DNA of 35,038 nt from Verrucomicrobiota bacterium (GTDB lineage Bacteria > Verrucomicrobiota > Verrucomicrobiia > Limisphaerales > UBA1100), in assembly GCA_028343615.1 (NCBI GenBank), contig JAOLZA010000026.1, forward strand, positions 1 through 35,038, given 5' to 3'. Position 1 is the first letter of the stretch; each line of letters opens with the position of its first letter. Made by a program: the position numbers and the translations under genes. This document shows positions 1 to 9,721 of the stretch, piece after piece. Below the pieces are notes generated by a model. That model had not been told where the DNA came from and did not search any database. It worked only from the letters and a program-made list of their open reading frames with translations.

Positions 1-1404
1 GCCGTTGTGGAGGACGCTGAGGTTTTCGTGGTCGAGGCCGAGGAGGTGGAGCAGGGTGGCGTGGAGGTCGTGGAAGGGGTGAACGTCTTCCACGGCCTTG
101 AATCCGAGTTCGTCGGTGGCGCCATGGCTGACGCCGGATTTGATGCCGGCGCCGGTCAAAACGGCGGTGAAGCCGCCGGGATTGTGGTCGCGGCCTTTGG
201 CACCTTTTTGGAACATCGGCATGCGGCCGAATTCGGTGCACCAGAGGACCAGAGTGTCCTGCAGCAGACCGCGTTGCTTGAGGTCTCGGATCAGGGCTGC
301 TGTGGGTTGATCCATGATCGGACCGTGGACATCGTATTGCTCGCGTAGCTTCTGATGACCATCCCAATTCAAGCGGCCGGCGGTGGCATAGGCACCGTTG
401 AAGACCTGCACGAAGCGAACGCCTTTCTCGATCAGGCGCCGAGCGAGAATGCAGTTCTTGGCGTAGTCGGCCTTGACTTCATTCTTAGTGTCATCCGCGC
501 CATACATATTGAGGATGTGCTTCGGCTCGGTGGAAAGATCGCTGATCTCCGGGACAGATAACTGCATCCGGGCGGCAAGCTCGTAGCTGGCGATGCGGGC
601 GGCGAGGTTCGCGTCGCTGGGGTTGCGTTCAAGGTGTTGGTCGTTAAGCAGTTTCAAAAGATCGCGGGCGGCAAGGTCGGTCTTCTTCGAGATAGATTTC
701 GGGGGCTGAAGGTTTTGAATCGGTTGCTTGGAATTAAAGGGAGTGCCTTGGAAAACGGCGGGCAGGAATCCGGGTCCCCAATTGTTGACGCTTGCCTGCG
801 GGACACCGCGTGGATCGGGGATGGCAACGAAGGCGGGCAGGTCTTCGTTTTCGGATCCGAGTGCGTAGGTGATCCACGCGCCCATGCTGGGGAAGCCATC
901 GAGGGCGAAACCAGTGGAGATGTAATTCTCGGCAGGCCCGTGGGTGTTGGATTTACTCGTGAGCGAATGGATGAAGGCAAAGTCATCAGCCATGGAGGCA
1001 AGATGTGGGACCATGTCCGAGCACATCTTGCCGGTCTGGCCATAAGGCCGAAACTCATATTGCGGCCGGGCAAGGTTACCGGATGGGCCCTGAAAAGTTA
1101 CCGGTGGGCCGTTTTTCAAAGGTTGGCCGTCGTGCTTGATCAGTTCGGGTTTGTAGTCCCAAGTTTCCAACTGACTACAGGCCCCGGCGCAGAAGATGAC
1201 CAACACATTTTTGGCTTTGGCGGGATAATGTGGGAGTCGTACGGCGTGTGGCCGGGCTGGATCAATCTTGAGTGGGTCGGCCAGCAGACTTTGTTTGTTC
1301 AATAGACTCGTGAGAGCAATTGCGCCGAGGCCGGTCGCCGACTGGCCTAGAAAATCGCGGCGATTGAGAAGGCTCCGACCGTGGTTGGAAAGATCATGTT
1401 TCAT
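1..1404 (-). CDS. DUF1501 family protein, Tat-exported, C-terminus cut by window edge
   Basis: Reading leftward from ATG at 1404, 468 codons stay open to base 1. The N-terminus has a twin-arginine motif (NRRDFLGQ, about residues 16-23) followed by a hydrophobic stretch. The body shows family landmarks: an early [22 protein letters not shown] segment (cited in part), [43 protein letters not shown] and, near the edge, [15 protein letters not shown]. By comparison with the other DUF1501 gene here (8085-9570), only about 15-20 residues are missing. DUF1501 belongs to the alkaline-phosphatase/sulfatase-like fold group; its reaction is not established. Its ATG overlaps the TGA of the upstream cytochrome gene (ATGA at 1401-1404), so translation is probably coupled and the two products may act as a pair in the envelope. 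Confidence 0.93.
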   Translation of the reverse strand, partial: MKHDLSNHGRSLLNRRDFLGQSATGLGAIALTSLLNKQSLLADPLKIDPARPHAVRLPHYPAKAKNVLVIFCAGACSQLETWDYKPELIKHDGQPLKNGPPVTFQGPSGNLARPQYEFRPYGQTGKMCSDMVPHLASMADDFAFIHSLTSKSNTHGPAENYISTGFALDGFPSMGAWITYALGSENEDLPAFVAIPDPRGVPQASVNNWGPGFLPAVFQGTPFNSKQPIQNLQPPKSISKKTDLAARDLLKLLNDQHLERNPSDANLAARIASYELAARMQLSVPEISDLSTEPKHILNMYGADDTKNEVKADYAKNCILARRLIEKGVRFVQVFNGAYATAGRLNWDGHQKLREQYDVHGPIMDQPTAALIRDLKQRGLLQDTLVLWCTEFGRMPMFQKGAKGRDHNPGGFTAVLTGAGIKSGVSHGATDELGFKAVEDVHPFHDLHATLLHLLGLDHENLSVLHNG

Positions 1405-4379
1405 GGCAAGAACAGGAATTCGTTGCTGTTGAATAAAACGCGGCAAAGCGTGGCAAGCCCATGAGTTTTGGCGGAGGCGATCGCGGCCTTGGCTTCGATG
1501 GGTGTGGGTTGGCGACCGAAGGCGAGTTGGAAGGCATGAGTGACCTGTTTAGCCGCGTCATTGCCGGTTTCTTTGATGACACGATTGGAAAAAGCGATGG
1601 CCTGGTTGTTCACGAAGGGGCTGTTAAAGAGGTTAAGTGCCTGGATTGCAGTGGTGGATTGTTTGCGGCGCGGTGTGGATTGGCCGGCATCGGGAGCGTC
1701 GAAGGCACCGAAGACGGGTACGGGTTCCATGCGGATCTTGTGTTGGTAGATCATGCGGCGGAATTCTTTTTGGGTAAAGTCAGTCATCGGAGGGAAACCG
1801 CTGAGGCCGCCGCGGGTTTTAAAGAAACTGAAGCCCGGTCCACCGGACTCGAGATTCAAGTTGCCGCTCACAAAGAGAATGCTGTCGCGAATGGCTTCGG
1901 CTTCGAGCCGGCGAGAGGGGAATCGCCAAAGTAGGCGGGTGTTCGCGTCGACCTTCCGTCCCTCTCCGTTCATACGGCTCGACTGCTGGTAGGTATCACT
2001 TAGCATGATCAACTTATGCATGTATTTGATCGACCATCCGCTGCGAATAAATTCGGTGGCGAGCCAATCGAGCAGTTCGGGGTGTGAAGGCTTGCCGCCG
2101 TTGCGGCCAAAGTCGTTGCTGGTCGAGACGATGCCCGTACCAAAATGGAACTGCCAGATGCGGTTGGCCATGACGCGAGCGGTGAGAGGATTCTCCGGGG
2201 ACGTGATCCATTTTGCCAAGGCGACTCGGCGGTTTTGCTCGTTCTCCTCGAGCTTGAGACCGAGTTCGCCGAGGACGGCGGGGACGCGTGCGTTGATGCG
2301 GTCCATGCGTTGTTCGGCATTGCCTCGACGCAAGACGTACGTCGGCTCGGCATCCATGAACTTGCCGGAGTAGACCGGCCTCGGCTTGATCAAACGATCC
2401 AGCTCGGCTACTAGCCTTTTGCGTTCAGTCTCGAGCTTGTTGGCTTTGTCAGCATTATCTTTTGAGAGTAGTCGGTGAGCGAAACGGGTGGAGGAGACAG
2501 GCGTGCCGAAGGGCATCCGATCCTTCTCGGTCGCCACTGTCTGCCAGTTATTCGAGGTTAATCCAACCTGAATGGTATAGCGAATAGCGAGCCGATCTCT
2601 AAATCGAGAATTCCGATCGCGAGCCCATTTGATGTGGTTGATCAGATGGGCCTGCTTGAATTCAAGCTGTACCCAGCCGTTGGTTTTCTGGCTGCTTATG
2701 AAACTGCGATCGTTGCCGTATTGTCCGTCGTTGATGTGGTGCAGCTTGTGTTGGCTGTTGTTCCAGGCACCCGAGGAGGTGACCTTGGTGCCGTATTGGG
2801 TCCGGGCTAGATTGACCGAGTTGGTGAGGGCGGAGAAGACCTCGAGTTCGTCTATGCACGGCTCGTGTTTGAAGTTGTCCATTGTCTCGTGAAACGTCAT
2901 GCGGACATATTTTGCTTTCACCGGTTTAAACTTCTCGATGTTCAGGATCGTACTGGGTGCGACGCGAAGGTGAGGTTGGTTGGGTTTGGCCGTTGAGTCC
3001 AAGGATTCCTGAAGAATGATCACGTCGGCTGTGATTGCCGTACCGGTTTTGCCACCACGAAGAATGATGCGACTTTTCTTGGTCAGTTCGTGCGTGCCGG
3101 CGTCGTAGATGCCGCTCCAGAGAGGGCGTTTTTCGGTTTCTCCTTTGGAGATACCGGAGAAGTAGTGCTGATCAATCTTCGCGATCTCCTGCTGGTCGTT
3201 CTTTGTCTTCAGATTGCCATCGCGATCCAGTATATAGCGGGCGTCTCGCTGGTAACCGCTGCCATGCGCCCCCCAGGAAAGCCAGATGCGAAATATCCCA
3301 GTTGCGGAGGGATTGTAGGTGAATACATCTTCATCCGGCTTGTGTGTCCACCACGTGTAACGTCCCCGACTTAGATTGGGCAGACGCTTTTCATCTCCCG
3401 GGTCTTTAACGTAACCGCGCTTCGTCCCGACGGGATTTGAGCCGTGACCCTCTTTGTCCTTGAGATGGGTGGTGAATTGGGAGTCCTCATCATCAATCAA
3501 GATGGTACGTCCGGAAAAGACGTCCGGTTCGAATGAGCGTAATTGCAGGTCTAATTTCTGAATTCTTTCAGTTAACAGTTTGGTCGTCGCCAGGTTTTCA
3601 CTCGTTGCTTCGGTTTCAAACAGACTTTCACCATAGGTAACGCCCGCGAAGAAGGCCTGCATGGCGTAATAGTCTTTCTGAGTGATTGGATCAAACTTGT
3701 GGTCGTGGCACCGGGCGCAGCCAACGGTCAGCCCAAGAAATGTATCGCACGTTCCGACAATAATTTCATCGAGTGAATCCTGCCGTGCCGCTCGCTTGGA
3801 TGCCTCATCCTTGCCGATCTGTCCGGGCAACAGGACTGCTGCAGCAACGAGAAATCCGGTGCCGGCCTGCTCTCCCACTGAATCGCCTGCAATCTGTTCG
3901 AATGTGAATTGGTTGTAAGGTTTATCTTCATTGAAAGCCCGGATTACGTAATCACGGTAAGGCCAGGCGTTTGCGCGCGGTGTATTGACCTCGAATCCGT
4001 GTGTGTCGGCATAGCGCACCACATCCAGCCAATGCTGGGCCCAACGCTCGCCATAACGGGGTGAGGCAAGAAGTGTCTGCAATGCGTCCTCGAAAGCGAC
4101 TTTAGTGGGCTGTTTATTTTTCAAGAACATGTTCATTGCCTTGAATGTTGGTGGCAGGCCGGTTAGATCCAGTGTCGCTCGACGTAGTAGCGTGGAGCGG
4201 TCAGCGAGAGGAGAGAATGTAAGTTTATTTTCCTTTAGTTTACGCTCAATGAAGTAGTCGATCGGATGAACTTCATTGGGCACCTTTGCACGTTTTATTG
4301 GCTGCAAAGACCAATGTGTTTCCGCCGCCACAGATAGCGTGATGAGTAGAATAGCGATGGTTGTGAAATGAAATTGCAT
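1401..4379 (-). CDS. Planctomycete-type cytochrome protein, PSCyt2 (DUF1549) + discoidin-like + PSD1 (DUF1553)
   Basis: Predicted 992 residues. I take ATG at 4379, because it begins a clean signal peptide ([19 protein letters not shown]) seven bases after the upstream stop; the frame stays open to 4493 but that extension lacks signal-like character. DUF1549 spans roughly residues 35-245 and includes [12 protein letters not shown] with heme-binding-type C221, C224 and H225. A central part (about 530-650) with NLART, SGAWN, WVQLEF and IKWARDR looks like an F5/8-type C (discoidin) sugar-binding fold. DUF1553 fills about 720-992, including [19 protein letters not shown]. No separate N-terminal CxxCH domain is present. 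Known: these proteins co-occur with DUF1501 in Planctomycetota and Verrucomicrobiota. Inferred: an exported c-type cytochrome partner of DUF1501. Its substrate is unknown. Confidence 0.93.
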   Translation of the reverse strand: MQFHFTTIAILLITLSVAAETHWSLQPIKRAKVPNEVHPIDYFIERKLKENKLTFSPLADRSTLLRRATLDLTGLPPTFKAMNMFLKNKQPTKVAFEDALQTLLASPRYGERWAQHWLDVVRYADTHGFEVNTPRANAWPYRDYVIRAFNEDKPYNQFTFEQIAGDSVGEQAGTGFLVAAAVLLPGQIGKDEASKRAARQDSLDEIIVGTCDTFLGLTVGCARCHDHKFDPITQKDYYAMQAFFAGVTYGESLFETEATSENLATTKLLTERIQKLDLQLRSFEPDVFSGRTILIDDEDSQFTTHLKDKEGHGSNPVGTKRGYVKDPGDEKRLPNLSRGRYTWWTHKPDEDVFTYNPSATGIFRIWLSWGAHGSGYQRDARYILDRDGNLKTKNDQQEIAKIDQHYFSGISKGETEKRPLWSGIYDAGTHELTKKSRIILRGGKTGTAITADVIILQESLDSTAKPNQPHLRVAPSTILNIEKFKPVKAKYVRMTFHETMDNFKHEPCIDELEVFSALTNSVNLARTQYGTKVTSSGAWNNSQHKLHHINDGQYGNDRSFISSQKTNGWVQLEFKQAHLINHIKWARDRNSRFRDRLAIRYTIQVGLTSNNWQTVATEKDRMPFGTPVSSTRFAHRLLSKDNADKANKLETERKRLVAELDRLIKPRPVYSGKFMDAEPTYVLRRGNAEQRMDRINARVPAVLGELGLKLEENEQNRRVALAKWITSPENPLTARVMANRIWQFHFGTGIVSTSNDFGRNGGKPSHPELLDWLATEFIRSGWSIKYMHKLIMLSDTYQQSSRMNGEGRKVDANTRLLWRFPSRRLEAEAIRDSILFVSGNLNLESGGPGFSFFKTRGGLSGFPPMTDFTQKEFRRMIYQHKIRMEPVPVFGAFDAPDAGQSTPRRKQSTTAIQALNLFNSPFVNNQAIAFSNRVIKETGNDAAKQVTHAFQLAFGRQPTPIEAKAAIASAKTHGLATLCRVLFNSNEFLFLP

Positions 4380-4386
4380 GACTGAC

Positions 4387-5418
4387 TTAGTCGAGATGTT
4401 TGGCGAAAAAGGCTTTGGTCTTGCTCCACATTTTTTTGGAAAGTACGTGGCCGGTGTCAGGCTCGATGAAGGCGGAAAAATTCTCAGGGACACCGGCCTC
4501 GGCGTAGGCTTTGGCGATGGTCTTCACGCCGTCGCGGGCTTCTTTTATCGGGGTGCCACGGTCGGTTTCGCCAAGGTTTAGATGGAGCGCACGCGGGGCG
4601 GTGAGGGCAGCGATGTCGGAGGTGTCACCGTGTTCGTAAATGCCAGGAATGAAATTTGGGAAACAATGCAGCAGCTTGGTACGGTGGATGCCTGCGTAGG
4701 TAGGCAGGCAGCAGTTGCCAGCCAGCGCGCTCAGGCGCGATTCCCACGGGCCCACCAACCACGTGTGCGTGGAGCCCATGCTGTGACCGTAGCACCCGAT
4801 GCGGTCGGCCTTCACTTCGGGGCGCGAGACGAGGTAATCGATAGCGCGGCGCATATCCAAAATGTTTTTCCACGCCATGCATTTGCCGGCGACCGTATAG
4901 CGCAGAAACTCAAACCGCTCGAACGCGCCGCCGCGCAGTTTTTTTTGAGGGTCCTGACGTTCCTCAAAGCAGAGCGCGTCTGGGCACAACACCACGTACC
5001 CAAGCTTGGCCAGCGCCGCACCGGTGTGGTGCATGGGGTTGCCCGCGAGACCCGCCGGCTCCGTCTTGCCCAAGTCCCACTGGCCGGCGTGCTGATGCCA
5101 AATGGCCACGGCCGGCGCGGGCGATTTGTCGCTCACGCCATCGGGCATAAGCAGGATGGCAGGGCATCGGTCGTTGGGCTCGAGCTCATAGGTTAGCCAA
5201 ATCAATCGGTATCCGTCTTTTTGCTCGGTCTTTTGAATTTGCGGCTTCAAATCGTCGCCCTCGGGCCAGGGACCGCCGAGGCATTCGAGAAGTTTCTCGC
5301 GGAACATTTTCGTTTTCGCATTCACAGTAGGGTTTACTTGAGATTGAGTGGATGCAGCCAGCGCCGTGGCACCAGCAGCAAGGGTGGCTGATTTGATAAA
5401 ATCTCGACGGTTGGACAT
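4387..5418 (-). CDS. Tat-exported alpha/beta hydrolase (dienelactone hydrolase / acetyl xylan esterase-like)
   Basis: 343 residues starting SNRRDFIK, a twin-arginine leader with a following Ala-rich hydrophobic run (residues 10-22). The alpha/beta-hydrolase triad is visible: nucleophile elbow GHSMG with S213, acid D286 in GETDRGTP, and H324 in DTGHVLS. A bulky lid region with several cysteines lies near residues 235-255. The size and the leader fit the secreted esterases found beside sulfatases and DUF1501 genes in PVC bacteria. It is the first gene of a minus-strand cassette: only seven bases separate it from the PSCyt2/DUF1553 gene, which in turn overlaps the DUF1501 gene. Esterase activity is well supported by family; an acetylated or methyl-esterified sugar substrate is inference. 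Confidence 0.88.
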   Translation of the reverse strand: MSNRRDFIKSATLAAGATALAASTQSQVNPTVNAKTKMFREKLLECLGGPWPEGDDLKPQIQKTEQKDGYRLIWLTYELEPNDRCPAILLMPDGVSDKSPAPAVAIWHQHAGQWDLGKTEPAGLAGNPMHHTGAALAKLGYVVLCPDALCFEERQDPQKKLRGGAFERFEFLRYTVAGKCMAWKNILDMRRAIDYLVSRPEVKADRIGCYGHSMGSTHTWLVGPWESRLSALAGNCCLPTYAGIHRTKLLHCFPNFIPGIYEHGDTSDIAALTAPRALHLNLGETDRGTPIKEARDGVKTIAKAYAEAGVPENFSAFIEPDTGHVLSKKMWSKTKAFFAKHLD

Positions 5419-5475
5419 GACAATCGGAGTGTTTTGGTTAGCGGTAGGTTAGCATGCCGGCACTGTGAGGCAAGG

Positions 5476-5493
5476 TTTGACAAGCCTGTCAAA
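5476..5493. promoter_or_regulatory. Perfect inverted repeat in the divergent intergenic region
   Basis: TTTGACA (5476-5482) and TGTCAAA (5487-5493) flank the four bases AGCC. The site lies between the hydrolase start (5418, minus) and the SRPBCC start (5534, plus). Each arm contains TTGACA, the ideal -35 hexamer, but I find no matching -10 at 16-18 bases on either strand. A dimeric-regulator operator is as likely as a promoter part. Confidence 0.35.
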
Positions 5494-5533
5494 AAACACA
5501 AGGTTGTAGACATTCGTTAACCTGAAAACTGCT

Positions 5534-6058
5534 ATGAAACAGAACACCATTCCCGTGCTTGTGCTTGCGATTTTGACTGTTGTATGTGTGCCCTCCGTTT
5601 GGGCAGACGATTCACGTGTGGTTCAGAACTTTGAAATAGAAGCTGATTTAAATGAAGTCTGGAAAGCCTTTACTACAAATGAAGGCACGAAATTATGGTG
5701 GGCCCCATTGGTTGAAATCGACAACTTTGCTGTTGGTGGAATAATTAGATCCAACTACAACTCGAAAGGGAAGATTGGTGATGCAACTACAATTGAAAAC
5801 ACCATCCTATCTTTTGATCCACACCGCATGATTTCCATCCGGCCAACCAAGTTTCCCACTGGCTTTCCCTTTGTTGAGGCCGCAAAAAAACAATGGACAG
5901 TATTCTACTTTCAGAAAGTTTCCCAGAAACGTACGCAAATCACGCTTGTGGGGCTGGGCTACACGGATGACGAGCAATCCCGGAAGCTGCGGGAATTTTT
6001 TGTAGCCGGCAACAAATTTTCGATCGGCAAGCTGAAAGTGGCCTTGGAAAAAAATTAA
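5534..6058 (+). CDS. Exported SRPBCC (START/AHSA1-like) domain protein
   Basis: 174 residues with a Sec signal peptide (MKQNTIPVLVLAILTVVCVPSVWA, cited in part; cleavage expected near residue 25). The mature part has the SRPBCC/AHSA1 pattern: an N-terminal strand with FEIEADLNEVWKAFTT, then LWWAP, FAVGGIIRS, a central strand with ILSFDPHRMISIRP, WTVFYFQ, and a long C-terminal helix. This fold encloses a hydrophobic cavity and usually binds lipids or other hydrophobic ligands; most AHSA1-type members are cytoplasmic, so the signal peptide is unusual. It is transcribed divergently from the hydrolase/cytochrome cassette and converges on the beta-propeller gene at 6098. The ligand is unknown. Confidence 0.82.
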   Translation: MKQNTIPVLVLAILTVVCVPSVWADDSRVVQNFEIEADLNEVWKAFTTNEGTKLWWAPLVEIDNFAVGGIIRSNYNSKGKIGDATTIENTILSFDPHRMISIRPTKFPTGFPFVEAAKKQWTVFYFQKVSQKRTQITLVGLGYTDDEQSRKLREFFVAGNKFSIGKLKVALEKN

Positions 6059-6097
6059 TTTCAGCGCGATTGGAGTATTCGCTTCGATTCCGGGCGG

Positions 6098-7027
6098 TCA
6101 TTTCAGCTTCTCGATTTTTTTGCGAACGAGCTCGGATTGCTCGTCGTTAAGGACCTGCCAACAGGCTAGTCCGTTACCGACTAGATCCCACTCATCAAAT
6201 TCCCATACTACTTTTTTGTCGTGGGTGATCTCAAAGATTTGCGGATTTTTATCGCCTGCGTGGCAGTTGCCAATGATCCGATTTCCGTTCTTAAGTTCTT
6301 GGAGACAGGTCATCCATCCGAGGTCAATTTCTGTGCCGGGCACTTTGCCTTTAATTTCCCATACTACTTTTTTGTCGGGTGAAACTTCCACCACACTTTT
6401 GCCACCACCAGAGGCAATGAGTGTATTGCCGTTCTTCAGGCGAATGGCTCCATAGACCCGGGTCTTGATGAGATAATCCCAAACCACCTTTCCGGTGCGG
6501 TCATACTCAGTAACCACCCCGGGTTGTTCAGAACAAACGAGTAGCGTGCCGGTGGGAGTATGGCGCGCCCAGCGGGAACTGGTTGTGCCGCCGGGCTTGA
6601 GTGGGAACTGATGAACGAGTTTTCCTTTCTTGTCGACCTCGATCACGCGACCAACACGGCTCTCTACAATCATGGTGTTGCCATTCTCCAAACGCGCAAA
6701 GGCGTGTACGTCCACGCGCTTGCCCTTGTTGCCGTTCATATTGGCAGAGTCGTAGCTCCAGACCACTTTTTTATCCAGGGTGATTTCCTTGAGAGTGGTC
6801 CAAGTATCATGAAAGAGAATATTGCCATTGGGAAGTAGGTGTACATCGTGATGCCCTGTGTGACCGCGCTGCGGCCCGGCGGTTTTGTGCGACCAAATGA
6901 CTTCCCCCTTGGCATCGGTAATGGCGAGAATGTTTTTGCCGTACGATGCGCCGACGAGCACGAGGCGTTCGGATTGAGCGGTGAGGGCGAGTGACAAAAA
7001 AGCTATAGCAGTGAAAATAGATTTCAT
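6098..7027 (-). CDS. Exported beta-propeller protein with PQQ-like/arylsulfotransferase-like repeats
   Basis: 309 residues with signal peptide MKSIFTAIAFLSLALTAQS. Repeats are obvious: KKVVWSYD, GKVVWDYL, KKVVWEIKG and KKVVWEFD each close a blade, alternating with LLPNGNILF, LENGNTMI, LKNGNTLIAS and LKNGNRIIG. The DNA shows this too: the same roughly 18-base block occurs near 6205 and 6358. GHTGHHDVHLLPNG near residue 55 resembles the start of arylsulfotransferase-like propellers. No CxxCH or metal motif was found, so a binding or scaffold role is as plausible as catalysis. It lies 86 bases beyond the end of the dioxygenase-like gene on the same strand. Confidence 0.8.
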   Translation of the reverse strand: MKSIFTAIAFLSLALTAQSERLVLVGASYGKNILAITDAKGEVIWSHKTAGPQRGHTGHHDVHLLPNGNILFHDTWTTLKEITLDKKVVWSYDSANMNGNKGKRVDVHAFARLENGNTMIVESRVGRVIEVDKKGKLVHQFPLKPGGTTSSRWARHTPTGTLLVCSEQPGVVTEYDRTGKVVWDYLIKTRVYGAIRLKNGNTLIASGGGKSVVEVSPDKKVVWEIKGKVPGTEIDLGWMTCLQELKNGNRIIGNCHAGDKNPQIFEITHDKKVVWEFDEWDLVGNGLACWQVLNDEQSELVRKKIEKLK

Positions 7028-7113
7028 ATTTGGGAATTGGTTTAGGAGGAAAAGTAGGTGTTGTGGACGGGTTTGTCGAGGGGTAAGGCACGTTGGGGCA
7101 GCGCACCCTACAA

Positions 7114-8046
7114 TTAAACTGTTTCGATAGTTGGGATCTCCTTCGCCAATTCACCAAGCGCCATTTCGGGGTCGAAGAGCAGTGGGTAAAAATCGCCCGC
7201 CATTTTTTGGCCTTTGGGGAGCATTGGGAAATCTGAGGTGCCAGGGGTGTTCTCGCCCTCGAAATTTGAGGTTACTCCGTCGGCGAGTACGTTGATGACG
7301 GTGGCGCGGCGTGGGCGGTTGGATTTGTTTTCATACGAGCCGTGCATCATCAGTGGGTGATGAAAACTGCACTCGCCTTTTTTCAGTACGACGGGGCATT
7401 GGTTTTCGAAATCGGAAACCTGTTCTGGTGTAAGTACTTCACGGACGGAATCCATGTCGCCGGCGAGGCCGGTTTTTTCCAGTAAACCCCATCTATGGCT
7501 GCGTGGGATGTAATGCAGGCAACCGTTTTCCTCGGTGGCATCGTCGAGCCCAATCCAGCAGGTGAGGTGGGCCATCGGTTGGGTCCATGTCCAATACGAA
7601 AAATCCTGATGCCACGCGACCACGCCGCCGTGCTGGGCGGGTTTGCTGAAAAGTTGGTCGTGGAATAGGCGAAATTTTTTTCCCAGCAACTGATATGCTG
7701 GTAACAGAAAGGCGGGGTTCCAGAGGATGTCGTGGAATGCCGGCCGAACCCGCCACGCCCCCAAGGCGTGAAATAAAACCGAATCTTGGTCGCCTGATTC
7801 GTTGCTGTGATATTCGTAAAACAACTCGTGCCCCTCGTGATGGGGATCGGTCATCTCCGCCAACTCCACCCGCAACGCATCAATCTGTTCGTCGCTCAAC
7901 AATCGAATGCCATTCACAAAACCTTTTTCTTGAAAATGCTCCAACTGCTCTTTAGTGAGTTGAAAGCGATCCCAATCTCCCGGAGCTTTTGGCTGGGGAA
8001 ACAAGTCGGTGATGGGTTTGTGCCGCGAGGCGAGGTCGTTGCTCAT
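7114..8046 (-). CDS. Phytanoyl-CoA dioxygenase family (PhyH) protein
   Basis: 310 residues without a signal peptide, therefore cytoplasmic, which is unusual here. The 2-oxoglutarate/Fe(II) facial triad is visible: H146 and D148 in WHQDFSYW, and distal H235 in HHPLMMHGS, with R246/R247 in RPRRATVIN as the likely 2-oxoglutarate anchor. The double-stranded beta-helix core with CWIGLDDATEENGCLHYIPRSHRWG is typical. Members hydroxylate diverse small molecules and are numerous in marine PVC bacteria; the substrate cannot be read from sequence. The start at 8046 matches the ATG and leaves 38 bases to the end of the second DUF1501 gene, so the two may share a transcript. Confidence 0.9.
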   Translation of the reverse strand: MSNDLASRHKPITDLFPQPKAPGDWDRFQLTKEQLEHFQEKGFVNGIRLLSDEQIDALRVELAEMTDPHHEGHELFYEYHSNESGDQDSVLFHALGAWRVRPAFHDILWNPAFLLPAYQLLGKKFRLFHDQLFSKPAQHGGVVAWHQDFSYWTWTQPMAHLTCWIGLDDATEENGCLHYIPRSHRWGLLEKTGLAGDMDSVREVLTPEQVSDFENQCPVVLKKGECSFHHPLMMHGSYENKSNRPRRATVINVLADGVTSNFEGENTPGTSDFPMLPKGQKMAGDFYPLLFDPEMALGELAKEIPTIETV

Positions 8047-8084
8047 TCGGCTTAAAACTAGCAGTGAAATTATGCAGCGTCGAG

Positions 8085-9570
8085 TCAGTCAATTAATTTC
8101 TTAATCACGTGCCCGTGTACGTCGGTCAGGCGCCGGTCGATGCTGTTGTGGCGGAGGGTGAGACGTTTGTGGTCGATGCCGAGGAGGTGGAGCATGGTGG
8201 CGTGTAGGTCATAGACTTGCGTGGGGTTCGCGCGGTCCTGCGGTTTGTAGCCCCACTCGTCACTTTCCCCGGCGGTGGTGCCACCGCGGATGCCGCCGCC
8301 GCAGAGCCAGTTGGTGAACACGTACGGGTTGTGGTCGCGGCCTTTGCTGCCTTGAGTACTGGGCATGCGGCCAAACTCGGTGGTCCAATGGATGATTGTG
8401 TCCTCAAGTAGTCCGCGTTGTTTCAAATCCCGAATGAGTCCGGCGGCACCGCGGGCCATGCCGAGGGCGAGGGGGGCGTGGTCGCGCTCAATATCCTCGT
8501 GGCTGTCCCAGTTGCGGCGAGGGAAGCTATTGTCGTTGCCGGACCAAATTTGCACGAAGCGCACACCGCGTTCGATGAGGCGGCGGGCCATCAGGCATTT
8601 TCGGCCGAAGTATTCGGTTTCTTCAGGGGCATTGATCTGCTTTGGATATTTTTTTTGCTCAGCTTCCAGCCCGTAAAGCTTGAGCACGTGCTTAGGTTCT
8701 CTGGTGATATCGAGGGCTTCAGTGGCTGAAAGTTGCAGGCGTGCGGCGAGTTCATAGGTTTGGATGCGTGCTTCAAGGCGTTCGTCCCCGGCGCGTGAGC
8801 CCGCATAGCCAGTGTTGAGGCGGTTGATGAGATCGATGCCGGCGCGATGGCTTGCCTTCGTCACAAACTCCGCCTTCGGATGCAAGTCGGGGATTGGGTT
8901 TTCGCGTTGGGGGAAAATGGTAGTGCCCTGAGTATTGGTCGGCAGAAAAGCACTGGCCCAGTTCTTGGGACCATTTGAGGCGTAGCCGCGATGATCGGGT
9001 AGCACAACAAAGGTGGGCAGATTTTCGTTCTCACTACCGAGCGCGTAGCTCACCCATGCACCCATTCCAGGAAAGCCAGGTCTCTGAAAACCTGTGGCTT
9101 GCAGGTAGGTCGCCTGGCTGTGTACACCGGTTTTGCCAGTTAGGTTATGGACGAAAGACAAGTCGTCGGCTACTTCACCCAGAGGCGCGACGATATCCGA
9201 AAAATGTTTGCCGCCCTGACCGTAACGTTTGAATTCAAACGGCGAACGCATCCATGGGCCGAGCCCATTCTGGAACGCCTCCACATGCTCGCCGAAATCA
9301 CTTTTTTTCCCGTGATACTTGATGAGAGCAGGTTTGAAATCAAAGGTATCCAGATGGCTTGCGGCTCCTCCCATGAAAAGCTGGATGACTCGCTTGGCCT
9401 TGGGTGGATGATGCAACGTACCATGTAACACTCCGTTTGCTAGCAGCGGTTCACGCCCTAGCATCGAAGCCAACGCAAGCCCCCCCCAGTCCTCCTCCTG
9501 ATTGCCAAAGGAAATCTCGGCGGCTTTTGGGAGCCTTGGTTAGCGCCTGATGGAATGGTGAATCATTCAT
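8085..9570 (-). pseudogene. DUF1501 protein gene with a one-base frameshift in a G8 tract
   Basis: The main frame (about 460 codons, ending at 8085) covers nearly all of a DUF1501 protein: VIQLFMGGAASHLDTFDFKP, GSENENLPTFVVLPD, ARRLIERGVRFVQIW, TEFGRMP, KGRDHNPYV and the ending RLTDVHGHVIKK. Its Tat leader is in another frame: from ATG at 9570 (after AAGG) the reading is MNDSPFHQALTKAPKSRRDF then LWQSGGGLGG. The switch falls in eight consecutive Gs on the coding strand (9480-9487). Removing one G joins the parts perfectly as SGGGLGGLALASMLGREP, giving 494 residues. A sequencing or assembly error, phase variation or recent inactivation are all possible. It is not preceded by a PSCyt2/DUF1553 gene, the usual partner, but by a short gene remnant. 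Confidence 0.85.
9480..9487 (-). repeat. G8 homopolymer at the DUF1501 frameshift point
   Basis: Eight identical bases (C on plus, G on the coding strand) sit exactly where the DUF1501 frame breaks. Seven would restore the frame. Such tracts are prone to slippage in cells and to miscalls in sequencing. Confidence 0.85.
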
Positions 9571-9721
9571 CTTTTACCTTACCCCATTTTTGAACTTTAG
9601 ACAGCTTCTGGAAAGCTTCGAATTTTATCGGGGTGGCGTTAAGTTGCTCCAGTGTTTGAGGAACCACTTGTGGCAGTGGAATGTCAGGATCAAGGTGGTT
9701 TCTTCTAGAAAAAAGATTTTC
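9563..9721 (-). pseudogene. Remnant: 3' end of an unidentified gene overlapping the DUF1501 start
   Basis: A 52-codon frame without a plausible ATG runs from a TAA just upstream of 9721 to TGA at 9563-9565. It ends in KLSKVQKWGKVKDE after PDIPLPQVVPQTLEQL, a composition that looks like real protein rather than noise. The stop overlaps the DUF1501 ATG at 9570 (shared ATGAATGA), the coupled arrangement seen elsewhere in this window. The expected partner would be a PSCyt2/DUF1553 protein, but this tail does not match the usual C-terminus of that family, so I leave it unidentified. A short GTG-started protein of about 39 residues is the alternative. Confidence 0.4.

Noticed and set aside
634-1305. 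Plus-strand open frame of 223 codons
   Set aside because: It is the antisense of the DUF1501 gene, whose protein is unmistakable; no recognisable motif or signal on this strand.
4380-4493. 38-codon N-terminal extension of the PSCyt2/DUF1553 protein
   Set aside because: It overlaps the upstream hydrolase gene and precedes a clean signal peptide starting at 4379.
4582-5196. Plus-strand frame of 204 codons
   Set aside because: Antisense to the Tat hydrolase with full catalytic triad; GC-rich third positions explain the lack of stops.
5477-5510. Possible promoter with TTGACA
   Set aside because: No -10-like hexamer at 16-18 bases on either strand; kept only as an inverted repeat.
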